Counted from the first letter of the stretch, positions 25,720 through 35,586 are shown. The stretch is DNA of 51,601 nt from Rhodospirillaceae bacterium (GCA_002721365.1 PBKC01000015.1:1-51601), one strand, 5' to 3'. Translations and numbers: made by a program. The notes: generated by a model not told the origin, from the sequence alone.

Positions 25720-28700
25720 TCAGTCGGGAACCAGGCCCCGCAATTGCCGACTGGCGACGGCTAGCATCGCCAGATCGGGCGTTCCCGCGGCATCCAGATC
25801 GGCCAGGACATGTTCGTTACGACGCAGCATCTCGGCGGACTGTTCCGCCCAACTTTCAACCGCACCGTTGCCTGCCTTCCCGTTCGCTTCGGCGATGACG
25901 TGTGTCGTCAAAGCCCGCTGCTGGGCGAACAGATCGTCAACAATCGCACGGACCGCCTGTCGTTGCCAGTGCGTCTCTGTCGGAATGCGGTACGCGGCGG
26001 CGCGCAGCCAGTCCAGCCGCACCCGGGCACCGAGATCGAAATAGGTCAGTGCCGCCGGAACGATGGGGATGTCGCGGTTGGCCGCGATCTGCACGATGTC
26101 GCAGGCAGATGCCAGCGCATCGAACCCGGCGACGCGCACCGCAAGGGTTTCCGGGACGCCCGCCTCGCGCAACGCTTCGGCACGGGCCGATCGCCGCTCG
26201 ACACCGGCTTCGGTCATGGCGTCGTCGAGATTGGCGGCAAGCTCCCCGATTCCCGGCGCAAACCGGCCGACCGTGGTCGCGCAATCGACCGGCGACTGGA
26301 GGTTGCGAAGGAACCAGAGGCTGGCGCTTTCGATGAGGCGGCGCGACTCCTGCACCATGTCGAGCTGGACGGCGGTCGAGACCTGGTTGTCGAGAGCCTC
26401 GATCTCCGCCCAGACCTCCCGCACCGCGAAAGCGTCGCGGGCGATGACGAATGCGCGGGCGACCGATGGGGCATCCTGACCGGTCTCTTCGCGGGCGAGA
26501 CGCGGGAAGGTCAGGCTGGTCCGGTTGATCAGGCTATTGGTGACGACCGTCGCGATGATCTCACGCTTCAGGGGATGGGCCGCGATCTGGTCGGGGTATC
26601 GTTCACGAAGCTGGATGGGGAAATAGCCGACGAGGTCGCTTTCCAGATAGGGATCGTCGGGAAGGTCGGAGTCCAGAAGCTCGGGGTAGAGCGTCATCTT
26701 CGCATAGGACAACAGGACCGAGAGCTCCGGCCGCATCAGCCCGACCCGAGCCGTGCGCCGCTCGGCGACGGTTTCGTCATCGGGAAGGAATTCGACGGCC
26801 CGGTTCAGTTTTCCCGCCTTCTCCAGCTCCTGCATCATCCGAGCTTCGCGATCGAGCAGGCCGACACCGCGCGCCTCGGTGGCGGAGATGGCAAAGGTCT
26901 GAAGATAGTTGTCACGCAGAACGAGCGACGCGACCTGTTCGGTCATCTCACCCAACAAGGCGTCGCGCTGGACCCGGGTCATGCCCCCGTCGCGAATGAT
27001 GCTGCCCAAGAGGATCTTGATATTGACCTCATGATCCGAGCAATCGACGCCGGCCGAGTTGTCGATGGCATCGGTGTTGAGGCGCACGCCGGACTGCGCC
27101 GCTTCGATACGCCCGAGCTGTGTGAGCCCGAGATTGCCGCCTTCGCCGACGACCTTGCAGCGAAGCTGCCGGCCGTCGATACGGACTGCGTCGTTTGCCT
27201 TGTCGCCGACCTCGGCATTGCTCTGACCGTGGGACTTCACATAAGTGCCGATGCCGCCGTTCCACAGCAGGTCAACCTGGGCCCTCAGCATGGACTGGAT
27301 CAGTTCGTTGGGCGTGACAGACACGGCAGAAATCTCGAACAGGGAGCGCATCTCGGGCGACAGCGGAATCGACTTGGCGCTGCGGTCGAAGACACCGCCG
27401 CCGGACGAAATCAGTGCGGCGTCATAGTCCGACCAGCTCGACCGCGGCAGGTCGAACAGCCGCTTGCGTTCGGCGAAGCTGGTGGCTGGATCGGGATCCG
27501 GGTCGATGAAGATATGGCGATGGTTGAAGGCGCCGATCAACCGGATGCACGGCGACAGAAGCATGCCGTTGCCGAACACGTCGCCGCTCATGTCGCCGAC
27601 ACCGATCACGGTAAACGGCGTGGTCTGAATGTCGGTCCCCATCTCACGGAAATGGCGTTTGACCGCTTCCCACGCGCCACGGGCGGTAATCGCCATCTTC
27701 TTGTGGTCGTACCCGGCCGAACCACCCGAAGCGAAGGCGTCGTCGAGCCAGAAACCACGTTCATGGGCGATGCCGTTGGCGATGTCGGAGAACGTCGCCG
27801 TGCCCTTGTCGGCGGCGACCACCAGATAGGGGTCGTCGCCGTCATGACGACGGACCGACGGCGGCGGCACGATCTCGGTACCGACGACGTTGTCGGTGAT
27901 ATCCAGCATGCCGTTCATCAGCGCCGAGTAGCAGGCGACGACTTCGCGCCCCACGGCCTCGCGGTCGCCACCCGCCGGCAACCGCTTGGCGATGAACCCG
28001 CCTTTCGAGCCCACAGGAACGATGACCGCGTTCTTCACCATCTGCGCTTTCTGCAGACCAAGAATCTCCGTGCGGAAATCCTCCGGCCGATCCGACCAGC
28101 GGATACCACCGCGGGCGACCTTTCCGCCACGAAGATGGATGCCCTCCATTCGCGGCGAATAGACGAATATCTCGTAGAGCGGCCGCGGCAACGGCATCTC
28201 TGTCACCGCGTGCGAATCGATCTTCACCGCGATGGTGGGTTTAGGAACTCCGTGCGCTTCGGTCTGGTAGACGTTCGTCCTGATCGTCGCGCAGACGAGA
28301 TTGAGGAACCGCCGCAGGATGCGGTCCTCGTCGAGGTTGGCGACCGCGTCGAGATCGGTTTCGATCGTCTGGATGATCGCGGCTTCGTCGGCCTTACCTT
28401 CCTGCCCCGGGTCGAAACGGGCATGGAACAGGGCGATCATCTGTTTCGCGAGCCCGGCATGGCTGCGGAGCGTCCGTTGCAGATAGGCCTGGCTGAACGG
28501 AATGCCGATCTGGTGGAGGTATTTCGCATAGGTGCGCAGAATTGCGACCTCGCGCCATGACAGGCCGGCGAGGGCGACCAGGGCATTGAACCCGTCATTG
28601 TCCGCGCGGCCATCCAGGACCGCAGCGAAGGCGTCATGGAACTTGTCGCGGAACTGGCGCAGATCGGCCTGTTCCTTGCCTGTCTCCTGAACGACGAAAT

Positions 28701-30549
28701 CGTTGATCCACAGGGTCTCGTGCTCCCCCATCGGGTGGAGCTGATGCGGATAGTCGTCGATCACCCGGAAGCCCATGTTTTCGAGCACCGGCAGGACATC
28801 CGAGAGCACGAGGTCGTGCATCGAATAGACCTTGAAGCCGAACCGGTTGTTCTCGGCTTCGGGCAGGCGGTAGAGGTTCAGCGTCGGCCCGCCGTCTGCG
28901 AGCAGCATCTCCAGCTTTTCGACGTCGTGGACCGCCGTTTCGGGTGCCGTGCGTTCGCGATAGCTGCCGGGGAAGGCGTCGCCGTAGGCCTGCCATAACC
29001 GGGTCGCCGCATGGTCGGGAAAATAGGCGATCAGGGCATCGTGGAACGCATCCGCCCAACGCCGTGCGGCTTCGATCAGCAGGCGCTCGATCTCGTCTAG
29101 GTCGTAGGCGGGTATGTGTCCGGGGCGCGTCTTGACGATGGCCTGGAGTTTTGCCAGCGGACTGTCGCCGATGCTCGTGTAAGTCAGGCTGACCTGTCCG
29201 TCGAACGCCTGCTCCAGAACCTCGATGGCTTTGATCTTGAGATCGGAGTCGTAGCGATCGCGCGGCAGGAATACGAGGCAGGACATGAAGCGCTCGTAAA
29301 TGTCGCGACGGGCCAGGAGCCGGATGCGCGGTCGCGACTCGAGATGCATCATGGCGAGGGCATTCTCGAGCAGCGCGTCCTCGTCGATCTGGAACAGCTC
29401 GTCGCGCGGATAGGTCTCCAGCACGTTGGTGAAGGCGCGGCCGGTATGGCTGTCGGGAGCGAAGCCCGAGCGCTCGAACACCCTTTGGGTCTTGCGCCGG
29501 AGAATCGGGATATCGCGAACGTTGCGCGTGTAGGCGCCCGAGGTGAACAGGCCGGCGAACCCCCAGCCGCCGATGACCCTGCCTGTCTCGTCGAATCGTT
29601 TGACGCGAATGAGGTCCATATGGACCGGCCGATGCACGGTCGACCGCTTGTCGGCCTTGGTGATGAACAGCACGCCCGGCTGGTGAAGCTGGTCGATCAG
29701 TTTCTGGGGGAGTTCGGTCGCCTCTTCGGCGTTCTCGACCAGCACGTGACGGTCGGGGTCGCGAAGCACACCGAGGCCGGACTCGGCCACGGTTTCGAGC
29801 TTCTGGCCGCCCGGCGTGTCGACCAGGACCGCCTCGCGATAGCCCAGGAAAGTGTAATGATTGTCGGCGAGCCAACGCAGGAAGGCGACGGCTTCGTCAA
29901 GGTCGTCGCGGCTTCCCTCGGGCGTGGTCCGGATCAACTCCTCGGTGTAGTCGTTGAGCTTCCGGCGCATCGCCGTCCAGTCCTCGACCGCGAGGCGCAC
30001 GTCGGCCAGGACCTGTTTCACCTGCGCCGCGATCACATCGTGCTCGGCTTCGTCGGCTTCGTGGTCGATCTCGAAATGCATCACCGACTCGGCCACCGAA
30101 TCGAAGTCGGCCCCGCCGGTGGGGAACAGCGTCTCCAGACGGCTCTCGGCATCGCGGCGGACGCGAACGATGGGGTGAAAGACACGCCAGACGATGCGGT
30201 CCCGCCGGGCCAGAGCGGCAGTCACCGACGCGACGAGAAACGGCCGGTCCTCCGTCGAGACCTCGACCACCGTGTGCGGCGAGCTCCACCCGTCCATCTC
30301 GACACGGGGATTGAAGACCCGGACCTTGTCGGTTCCGGCATGGCGGATCTGAATGAAGTTCCAGCTGCCCATCGCCGCCCCGAACAGGTCGGTCGGATCG
30401 CTCTCCGCCAAGTCCTCCGCGCTGGAGCCGTGGTAATATTGACGGACGAAGCGCTCGATCTGCTGGCCCCTGTCTCCGCTGACACGGGTCTGCAGCGTTT
30501 CGATCACCTTTTCGAGCAAGACGGCTTTCGCCTGCGTGCCGGACTGCAT
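25720..30549 (-). CDS. gdhB: NAD-specific glutamate dehydrogenase, 180-kDa class
   Basis: The 1609-residue enzyme oxidises glutamate to 2-oxoglutarate and ammonia with NAD. It has the long N-terminal ACT-like regulatory region, the core segment LRGGKVARGGIRWSDRPEDF, the catalytic-lysine stretch VKNAVIVPVGSKGGF, the NAD-binding IGVGDMSGDVFGNGMLLS and the long C-terminal helical part, all at full family length. This large class is common in alphaproteobacteria, actinobacteria and Pseudomonas. The gene stands alone and is divergent from the rhodanese gene with about 230 bp between. Confidence 0.96.
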   Translation of the reverse strand: MQSGTQAKAVLLEKVIETLQTRVSGDRGQQIERFVRQYYHGSSAEDLAESDPTDLFGAAMGSWNFIQIRHAGTDKVRVFNPRVEMDGWSSPHTVVEVSTEDRPFLVASVTAALARRDRIVWRVFHPIVRVRRDAESRLETLFPTGGADFDSVAESVMHFEIDHEADEAEHDVIAAQVKQVLADVRLAVEDWTAMRRKLNDYTEELIRTTPEGSRDDLDEAVAFLRWLADNHYTFLGYREAVLVDTPGGQKLETVAESGLGVLRDPDRHVLVENAEEATELPQKLIDQLHQPGVLFITKADKRSTVHRPVHMDLIRVKRFDETGRVIGGWGFAGLFTSGAYTRNVRDIPILRRKTQRVFERSGFAPDSHTGRAFTNVLETYPRDELFQIDEDALLENALAMMHLESRPRIRLLARRDIYERFMSCLVFLPRDRYDSDLKIKAIEVLEQAFDGQVSLTYTSIGDSPLAKLQAIVKTRPGHIPAYDLDEIERLLIEAARRWADAFHDALIAYFPDHAATRLWQAYGDAFPGSYRERTAPETAVHDVEKLEMLLADGGPTLNLYRLPEAENNRFGFKVYSMHDLVLSDVLPVLENMGFRVIDDYPHQLHPMGEHETLWINDFVVQETGKEQADLRQFRDKFHDAFAAVLDGRADNDGFNALVALAGLSWREVAILRTYAKYLHQIGIPFSQAYLQRTLRSHAGLAKQMIALFHARFDPGQEGKADEAAIIQTIETDLDAVANLDEDRILRRFLNLVCATIRTNVYQTEAHGVPKPTIAVKIDSHAVTEMPLPRPLYEIFVYSPRMEGIHLRGGKVARGGIRWSDRPEDFRTEILGLQKAQMVKNAVIVPVGSKGGFIAKRLPAGGDREAVGREVVACYSALMNGMLDITDNVVGTEIVPPPSVRRHDGDDPYLVVAADKGTATFSDIANGIAHERGFWLDDAFASGGSAGYDHKKMAITARGAWEAVKRHFREMGTDIQTTPFTVIGVGDMSGDVFGNGMLLSPCIRLIGAFNHRHIFIDPDPDPATSFAERKRLFDLPRSSWSDYDAALISSGGGVFDRSAKSIPLSPEMRSLFEISAVSVTPNELIQSMLRAQVDLLWNGGIGTYVKSHGQSNAEVGDKANDAVRIDGRQLRCKVVGEGGNLGLTQLGRIEAAQSGVRLNTDAIDNSAGVDCSDHEVNIKILLGSIIRDGGMTRVQRDALLGEMTEQVASLVLRDNYLQTFAISATEARGVGLLDREARMMQELEKAGKLNRAVEFLPDDETVAERRTARVGLMRPELSVLLSYAKMTLYPELLDSDLPDDPYLESDLVGYFPIQLRERYPDQIAAHPLKREIIATVVTNSLINRTSLTFPRLAREETGQDAPSVARAFVIARDAFAVREVWAEIEALDNQVSTAVQLDMVQESRRLIESASLWFLRNLQSPVDCATTVGRFAPGIGELAANLDDAMTEAGVERRSARAEALREAGVPETLAVRVAGFDALASACDIVQIAANRDIPIVPAALTYFDLGARVRLDWLRAAAYRIPTETHWQRQAVRAIVDDLFAQQRALTTHVIAEANGKAGNGAVESWAEQSAEMLRRNEHVLADLDAAGTPDLAMLAVASRQLRGLVPD

Positions 30550-30780
30550 GGCCTGTCGATCCCTTTCTGCCGCTTCGGGCGCCCCACCCCAGGGAAGGTG
30601 GTCAATCTATCGCAGCACCATGTCGGTACCAATACAGTGCCCCGTTTCTCATCCGCCCGACCGGGCCTTCCGGTGCGGTTCGCGGCCGCGTTGCGGGCAC
30701 TCCTTTCGGCGATTATTCTGATAGGGTACTACCGGTGGGGCGATGGGGGCCTCGGTATCGAACGCGGGAGCGGATGGGGG

Positions 30781-31707
30781 ATGTTCAGGAAGTCGTTTGC
30801 CGTAGCGGCGTTCGTGGCCTTGTGCAGTCCTGCGTTCGGCGCGCCGGCGCCAGCTCTGGTCGACAGCGCATGGATCGAGGCTAACAGCTGCAAAACCGGC
30901 GTGGCGGTCGTCGATATCCGGGCCAGCAAGCCGGCATTTCGAGTGAGCCGCATCCCTTGCTCGGTCCATGCACCATTCCGCGAAGGCTGGCGGGTCACTG
31001 CCAATGGCGTTCCGGGCATGCTGCCCACCGCGGTGGACCTGGAAAAGCTGATCGGCGGGCTCGGAATCGACAACAAGACCCAGGTGGTGGTCGTCAGTGC
31101 CGGTGAGACCTCGGTCGACCTGTCTTCGGCGGCACGCGTCTACTGGACCTTCAAAGCGATGGGACATGACGCGGTCTCGCTGCTGAATGGCGGTTTCGCC
31201 GGCTTCCCGGCGGGGAAGCTACAGAAGGGCAAACCGGGCGATCCGCGGCCTGCGGCCACATTCAAGGCCCATCCGCGCCCCGAAATGGTGGCGACCGCCG
31301 CCGATGTCGAAGGAGCAGCCGGGGCCGGTATCCTGCTCGTCGACAATCGCGCGACCGACCTCTATCTCGGCATCAATCAGGTCGCGTCGGTGGCGCGCCG
31401 CGGCACCATCCCCGGCGCGGGAAACCTGCCTCGGAACTGGCTGGTTGACCGGGCGGGCATGCTGCACACGCCGGAAGACCTGAAAGCCATCTTCGCGGTG
31501 GCCGGCATTTCGACCGGCAGCCCCATGATCACCTTCGACAACACGGGGACGATGGGCGCCCTCGGCTGGTTCGCGGCCCATGAGCTGCTCGGCAACGGCA
31601 ATGTCCGTCTTTATGACGGCTCGATGGCGGAATGGGCGAAGGACCCGAGCCGCCCTGTCGAGGACCGCGCCAAGTTGCCGGGCGCGGAGTTGGGCGCCGG
31701 CGAGTAA
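30781..31707 (+). CDS. Exported rhodanese-fold protein lacking the catalytic cysteine
   Basis: This 308-residue protein has a signal peptide (residues 1-20, cleavage near SPAFGA) and two rhodanese domains, as in thiosulfate sulfurtransferases. The second domain ends with VRLYDGSMAEWAKDP, the family C-terminus. The active-site loop, normally CGSGVTA, is TFDNTGTMGA here: Asp takes the place of the catalytic Cys, and the first domain (VVSAGETSVDL) also has none. Sulfur transfer by the usual persulfide is therefore ruled out unless another Cys acts; the only cysteines are near residues 16, 37 and 60. It may bind a ligand or partner in the periplasm. ATG 30781 has a purine-rich GGATGGGGG before it. 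Confidence 0.8.
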   Translation: MFRKSFAVAAFVALCSPAFGAPAPALVDSAWIEANSCKTGVAVVDIRASKPAFRVSRIPCSVHAPFREGWRVTANGVPGMLPTAVDLEKLIGGLGIDNKTQVVVVSAGETSVDLSSAARVYWTFKAMGHDAVSLLNGGFAGFPAGKLQKGKPGDPRPAATFKAHPRPEMVATAADVEGAAGAGILLVDNRATDLYLGINQVASVARRGTIPGAGNLPRNWLVDRAGMLHTPEDLKAIFAVAGISTGSPMITFDNTGTMGALGWFAAHELLGNGNVRLYDGSMAEWAKDPSRPVEDRAKLPGAELGAGE

Positions 31708-31726
31708 ACCGGCCTTAACCCCGCAC

Positions 31727-32953
31727 TCAGCCCTGCTGGCGCGCGAGGGCTTCGAGGATCGCCCGGTAGGGCACCATCAGTCGTTGCTCGTCGAGCGTCT
31801 TGGCGTCGTTCCACGTCGCGATCACGCAATGCCGGGTCCCGTCGGCCGCGACGAGCAGGGTCGAGAGGTTGAGAACCCCGGCCTCCGATCCGCCTTTATA
31901 GGCGACCCGCGCCCAAGCCGCCGGGTCGGCCAGTCCCGGGTTGATCCGGAAGGCTTCGAGATCGGCCACCGCGGCAAGCAGGTCGCAAAGCTCGACGGCC
32001 GAAAGATGCCACTCCACGTCCGACGTCGCCGACCGTTCCAGCGCCGCAGCGCGCGGTTCCGGCTTCTCAGATAGACGATCGAGAATCGATCGCCGCTCGA
32101 CGGCTGACGATACCGCCCAAGCGGCCCTGAGATCGGCGTTCGTCCGCATCTTCAGCTGAAACAGCTCGCGTGTCGCGAGGAAGGGCCGGTTGCGCGGCGA
32201 GATCGCCTCCACCGCTTCCCGCCCGACGGTATGGAGTAGGGCATCCGCGGCCGTATTGTCGCTGATCGACACCGCGAGATTGACGAGGGTCGCGATCGTC
32301 ACCGGCGTCCGAGGCGGCCAGTCCTGAAGAATCCCGGTTGGAAGCGACCGCCAAGCGGAATCGAGCATCACCACCTGCTCCCAACCGAGCCGCCCGCCCG
32401 TGACCGCATCCTTCACGGCCTTGACGATGGCGAGCTTCGCGGCCGATCCCACCGCCAGCGGCGTCGCCGCGTCATGTGCCGCCCGCTCCGCCCCGTCGCT
32501 CACCACCAGCACCGCCGTTCGTCCCGGCAAGGCTGCGATCGTCGCGACATGCTGGTCGAGACTTCCTGAAGTGACCACAGGTGTCCGGAACAGCAGCCCG
32601 GCGATGCGGCCGTCACCATCGAGAACGATCTGCGTCGGGATGTCGGCGCGCTCCAGGGAAACGGCGAACCCCTCCCCGCTCTCTCGAACATCCTCAAGCC
32701 GTCCGTAGCGACCGGTCAGGTCGGCAACGATCTGCCGCACCCGTTCAGGCGGTACCTGTGCCGCGAAGGCCGGGGTGAACCAGTCCTCTGCGGGTTCGGC
32801 GGAAAACAGCCTTTCGATCGCGGCCCGCGGCGTCAGGTCATCGCCCATCGCCGTTCCCCCGAGCGTCATCGTCAGCAAGACCGTCGCTGCCACCCGGCAG
32901 AGACGTTTCGCCAGCGGCCTCTCCTCATCGATCGGGCGATGCCGTCCGCTCAA
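31727..32953 (-). CDS. Class-A beta-lactamase-like serine hydrolase, exported
   Basis: The about 408-residue protein has a signal peptide (hydrophobic VAATVLLTMTLGGTAMG), an N-terminal alpha/beta domain (about residues 40-125) and a penicillin-recognising domain. The three active-site boxes are S170-A-A-K173, SDN 231-233 and KGG 353-355 (the usual KTG with Gly for Thr). It resembles LpqF-type class-A-like hydrolases. The family includes peptidases and esterases; beta-lactamase activity cannot be assumed. The open frame starts with TTG at 32953; GAGGAG lies six bases before a CTG at codon 14, which could be a non-standard start. It is convergent with the rhodanese gene (19-bp gap). Confidence 0.75.
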   Translation of the reverse strand: MSGRHRPIDEERPLAKRLCRVAATVLLTMTLGGTAMGDDLTPRAAIERLFSAEPAEDWFTPAFAAQVPPERVRQIVADLTGRYGRLEDVRESGEGFAVSLERADIPTQIVLDGDGRIAGLLFRTPVVTSGSLDQHVATIAALPGRTAVLVVSDGAERAAHDAATPLAVGSAAKLAIVKAVKDAVTGGRLGWEQVVMLDSAWRSLPTGILQDWPPRTPVTIATLVNLAVSISDNTAADALLHTVGREAVEAISPRNRPFLATRELFQLKMRTNADLRAAWAVSSAVERRSILDRLSEKPEPRAAALERSATSDVEWHLSAVELCDLLAAVADLEAFRINPGLADPAAWARVAYKGGSEAGVLNLSTLLVAADGTRHCVIATWNDAKTLDEQRLMVPYRAILEALARQQG

Positions 32954-33017
32954 GTTCGATCGCGCCGCAGCGCGAGCAGCGGCGACACTCCAACGATGAA
33001 GAGACCTGAGAGAAATT

Positions 33018-33092
33018 TGGAGCGGGCGATGAGATTTGAACTCACGACCCCAACCTTGGCAAGGTTGTGCTCTACCCCTGAGCTACGCCCGC
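33018..33092 (-). tRNA. tRNA-Gly (anticodon GCC)
   Basis: The cloverleaf is complete on the minus strand: acceptor stem GCGGGCG (33086-33092) with CGCCCGC (33022-33028), D-stem GCTC/GAGC, anticodon stem CAACC/GGTTG with loop TTGCCAA, and T-arm GTGAG-TTCAAAT-CTCAT. Discriminator T and CCA are encoded (33018-33021). It should read GGC and GGU codons. Confidence 0.97.
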
Positions 33093-33134
33093 ATCCTGGG
33101 TAACCGGCCAGGGCGGCCGGCGACGGAGACCGAG

Positions 33135-33162
33135 ATAATATGGATTTCGGCGCGGGGTGCAA
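33135..33162 (-). promoter_or_regulatory. Predicted promoter of tRNA-Gly
   Basis: On the minus strand TTGCAC (33157-33162) and TATTAT (33135-33140) are separated by 16 bases. Transcription would begin near 33128, about 36 bases before the mature tRNA. The hexamers are the best -35/-10 pair between the tRNA and the divergent ProX gene. Confidence 0.55.
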
Positions 33163-33195
33163 GGGCATGATGAAGCGGCTAAACTCCGGCCCGCC

Positions 33196-33717
33196 ATGAC
33201 CGCTTTTTTCACCCCCGAAGACCTGCTCGCGCATCTTGCCCGGCTCGGCATCACCACCGAGACCGTGCGGCACGATCCGCTGTTCACCGTCGAGGAAAGC
33301 CGCCGTCTTCGCGGCACGATCCCCGGCACCCATTGCAAGAGTCTGTTCCTGAAGGACAAGAAGGGCCAGCTCTGGCTGGTCGTCGCCGAGGAGGAACGGG
33401 ACGTCGATCTGAAGCGCCTGCCGGCGCTGATCGGCGCGGCGAAACTGTCGTTCGGCAAGCCGGAGCTTCTGCTGCAAGTGCTGGGCGTGACGCCGGGCTC
33501 GGTCACGCCCTTCGCCCTGATCAACGACAAGGAGAACCAGGTCAAAGTCGTGCTGGATGCGGAGATGATGGAGGAACCGCTGCTGAACTATCACCCGCTC
33601 ACCAACGAGGCGACGACGACGATCCGCTCGACCGACCTGCTTCGCTTCATTGCCGCCTGCGGCCACGAGCCTTATATCGTTAGTTTCGACGGAGGGGAGG
33701 CGGCGCCGCAGGGCTAG
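33196..33717 (+). CDS. proX: YbaK/ProX-type prolyl-tRNA editing deacylase
   Basis: A 173-residue single-domain trans-editing enzyme of the YbaK/INS superfamily. Family segments are TVEESRRLRGTIPGTHCKSLFLKDK, which contains the conserved catalytic Lys, and LSFGKPELLLQVLGVTPGSVTPFAL, which contains the conserved GxxPGSVTPF loop. ProX members clear Ala-tRNA(Pro) made in error. It is divergent from the tRNA-Gly gene. ATG 33196 was chosen because homology begins immediately after it. No Shine-Dalgarno is obvious. Confidence 0.9.
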   Translation: MTAFFTPEDLLAHLARLGITTETVRHDPLFTVEESRRLRGTIPGTHCKSLFLKDKKGQLWLVVAEEERDVDLKRLPALIGAAKLSFGKPELLLQVLGVTPGSVTPFALINDKENQVKVVLDAEMMEEPLLNYHPLTNEATTTIRSTDLLRFIAACGHEPYIVSFDGGEAAPQG

Positions 33718-33775
33718 ACCGGGCCGTCGGGATCTCGAACATTCAAGTCGGCCGGAGAAGGATCGAAAGAGCCGT

Positions 33776-34690
33776 ATGGAACCATTGATCGGCATGGGTC
33801 AGGCAGAGGCCGCCCCGGCGCAGTACGTCAAGGACAGCGATACCGAACATTTCGTCGACGATGTCATTCAGGCATCGCAGACGGCGCCGGTCATCGTCGA
33901 TTTCTGGGCCCCCTGGTGCGGCCCGTGCAAGCAGCTCGGGCCGATTCTCGAAAAGGCGGTGAACGCTGCACGCGGCGCCGTTACGCTGATTAAGATCAAT
34001 GTCGACGAGAATCAACATCTCGCTTCCCAGCTTCAGATCCGTTCTATTCCGGCGGTGATGGCGTTCAGCCAGGGCCGTCCCGTGGACGGTTTCGTCGGCG
34101 CCCTGCCCGAAAGCCAGATCAAGGAATTCGTAGGCCGTCTCGCCGGACCGGGCGCAGGCGGTGCCGAGGACGAGCCGGGTCTCGACGATGCCAAGGCCGC
34201 GCTCGATGCGGGCGACACCGCAACGGCGGGATCGATCTATCGCCATCTCCTGGGCCAGGACCCCGACAACGCGGCGGCACTCGCCGGCGTCGCGCGCTGT
34301 TATATCGCGGAAGGGAACCTGGACGGCGCCCGCGCCACCCTGGATGCGGCGCCGAAGGCGCCTGTGGAGCATGCCGAAATCGCCGCCGCCCGGAGCGCCC
34401 TGGCGCTCGCCGAGGAAAGCGCCAATGCGGGCGACCCGGAAGCGCTGGCCAGAAGCGTCGAAGCCAACCCGGACAACCATCAGGCGCGGATCGACCTAGC
34501 GGTCGCCCTGTTCGCGCATCACCGGGCGGAGGAAGCCGTCGACCAGCTTCTGGAGGCAATTCGGCGCGACCGCGACTGGAACGAACAGGCGGCCCGCAAA
34601 CAGCTGGTCAAACTGTTCGAGGTCATGGGGCCCACGGCCCCGGCGACGGTCAAGGGACGGCGGCGGCTATCATCGGTTTTGTTCTCCTGA
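33776..34690 (+). CDS. cnoX: CnoX/YbbN-type thioredoxin-TPR chaperone
   Basis: The 304-residue protein has a thioredoxin domain (residues about 20-125) with an intact redox site FWAPWCGPCKQLG and the cis-Pro motif IRSIPAV, then a four-repeat TPR-like region (about 135-290) of alternating Ala-rich helices. The family includes E. coli YbbN/CnoX, a holdase that protects proteins during oxidative stress and works with GroEL. E. coli YbbN has lost the CxxC, whereas this one keeps it, as do most alphaproteobacterial members. It heads a run of four close-spaced genes with the Lon-N, Trm112 and DUF971 proteins. Confidence 0.9.
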   Translation: MEPLIGMGQAEAAPAQYVKDSDTEHFVDDVIQASQTAPVIVDFWAPWCGPCKQLGPILEKAVNAARGAVTLIKINVDENQHLASQLQIRSIPAVMAFSQGRPVDGFVGALPESQIKEFVGRLAGPGAGGAEDEPGLDDAKAALDAGDTATAGSIYRHLLGQDPDNAAALAGVARCYIAEGNLDGARATLDAAPKAPVEHAEIAAARSALALAEESANAGDPEALARSVEANPDNHQARIDLAVALFAHHRAEEAVDQLLEAIRRDRDWNEQAARKQLVKLFEVMGPTAPATVKGRRRLSSVLFS

Positions 34691-34697
34691 CGACGTA

Positions 34698-35354
34698 ATG
34701 GCGTTTCACTCGATCCGGGACCTGCCCGACGTCATACCGATCTTTCCTTTGACCGGGGTCTTGTTGCTGCCGCGCGGTCGGCTGCCCCTGAACATTTTCG
34801 AGCCCCGCTATCTGGCCATGACGTCGGACGCGCTCGGCAGCCACCGCTTTATCGGCATGGTGCAGCCGAGCGGCGAGAAGCAGGCCGGTGATCGGCAGAT
34901 TCCGGTCTACGGCATCGGCTGCGCCGGCCGGATCACGACCTTTTCCGAAACCGAGGACGGCCGTTTCCTTATCACGCTTACCGGCGTTTGCCGGTTTGAG
35001 ATCGTAGAGGAGCTGGCGCTGCAAAAGGGCTACCGGCGAGTCCGCGCCAGCTACGACCGTTTCGCGGACGATCTCAAGGAAGACGATGCGGGTGTCGTCG
35101 ACCGCGAGCGGCTGCTGCCGGTGTTGCACGATTATTTCGAGGCCAACGGCATTTCCGCCGATTGGAACGCGGTGCAGGAGGCGCCCTGCGACCAATTGGT
35201 GACGTCGCTGGCGATGATCTGCCCGTTCGAGCCGCGGGAAAAACAGGCGCTGCTCGAATCCCCGGACTTGCGGAGCCGCGCCGATCTGATGATATCGCTG
35301 CTCGAGATGGCGATAATCGGCGGTTCCGGCGGACAGGATTCGCCCGTCAACTGA
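34698..35354 (+). CDS. Lon N-terminal-like substrate-binding domain protein
   Basis: A 218-residue stand-alone Lon N-terminal (PUA-like) domain: [20 protein letters not shown] and IFEPRYLAM are the family signature, and the C-terminal helical bundle follows. There is no AAA or protease domain. It starts seven bases after cnoX. Its precise role is not known; family members may bind unfolded substrates. Confidence 0.9.
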   Translation: MAFHSIRDLPDVIPIFPLTGVLLLPRGRLPLNIFEPRYLAMTSDALGSHRFIGMVQPSGEKQAGDRQIPVYGIGCAGRITTFSETEDGRFLITLTGVCRFEIVEELALQKGYRRVRASYDRFADDLKEDDAGVVDRERLLPVLHDYFEANGISADWNAVQEAPCDQLVTSLAMICPFEPREKQALLESPDLRSRADLMISLLEMAIIGGSGGQDSPVN

Positions 35355-35376
35355 CCCGCTTCCTGGAGGGAAATCG

Positions 35377-35586
35377 ATGGCCGACAATCCGCAGGCGGCT
35401 CGGCCCACGGTCGACCCGAAGCTTCTGGAAATCCTCGTCTGTCCGCTGACCAAGGCGCCGCTGCGCTACGACGCCGAGCGCCAGGAGCTGATCAGCGAGC
35501 AGGCCAAGCTCGCCTATCCGATCCGCGACGGCATTCCTATCATGCTGGTCGACGAGGCGCGCCAGATCGACGAGACGGTGCCATGA
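35377..35586 (+). CDS. Trm112-family small protein
   Basis: A 69-residue protein with the Trm112/YcaR form: [16 protein letters not shown] at the N-terminal half and [12 protein letters not shown] at the C-terminal half. Only one Cys remains in the zinc knuckle (CPLT), the usual alphaproteobacterial version. In eukaryotes Trm112 activates methyltransferases; the bacterial role is unclear. GGAGGG stands before the ATG. The next gene overlaps by four bases (ATGA). Confidence 0.9.
   Translation: MADNPQAARPTVDPKLLEILVCPLTKAPLRYDAERQELISEQAKLAYPIRDGIPIMLVDEARQIDETVP

Noticed and set aside
25810..28560. A 916-codon open frame on the plus strand antisense to the NAD-glutamate dehydrogenase
   Set aside because: It arises from GC-biased third positions of the real gene. 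Its translation is rich in Arg, Gly and Asp without domain pattern.
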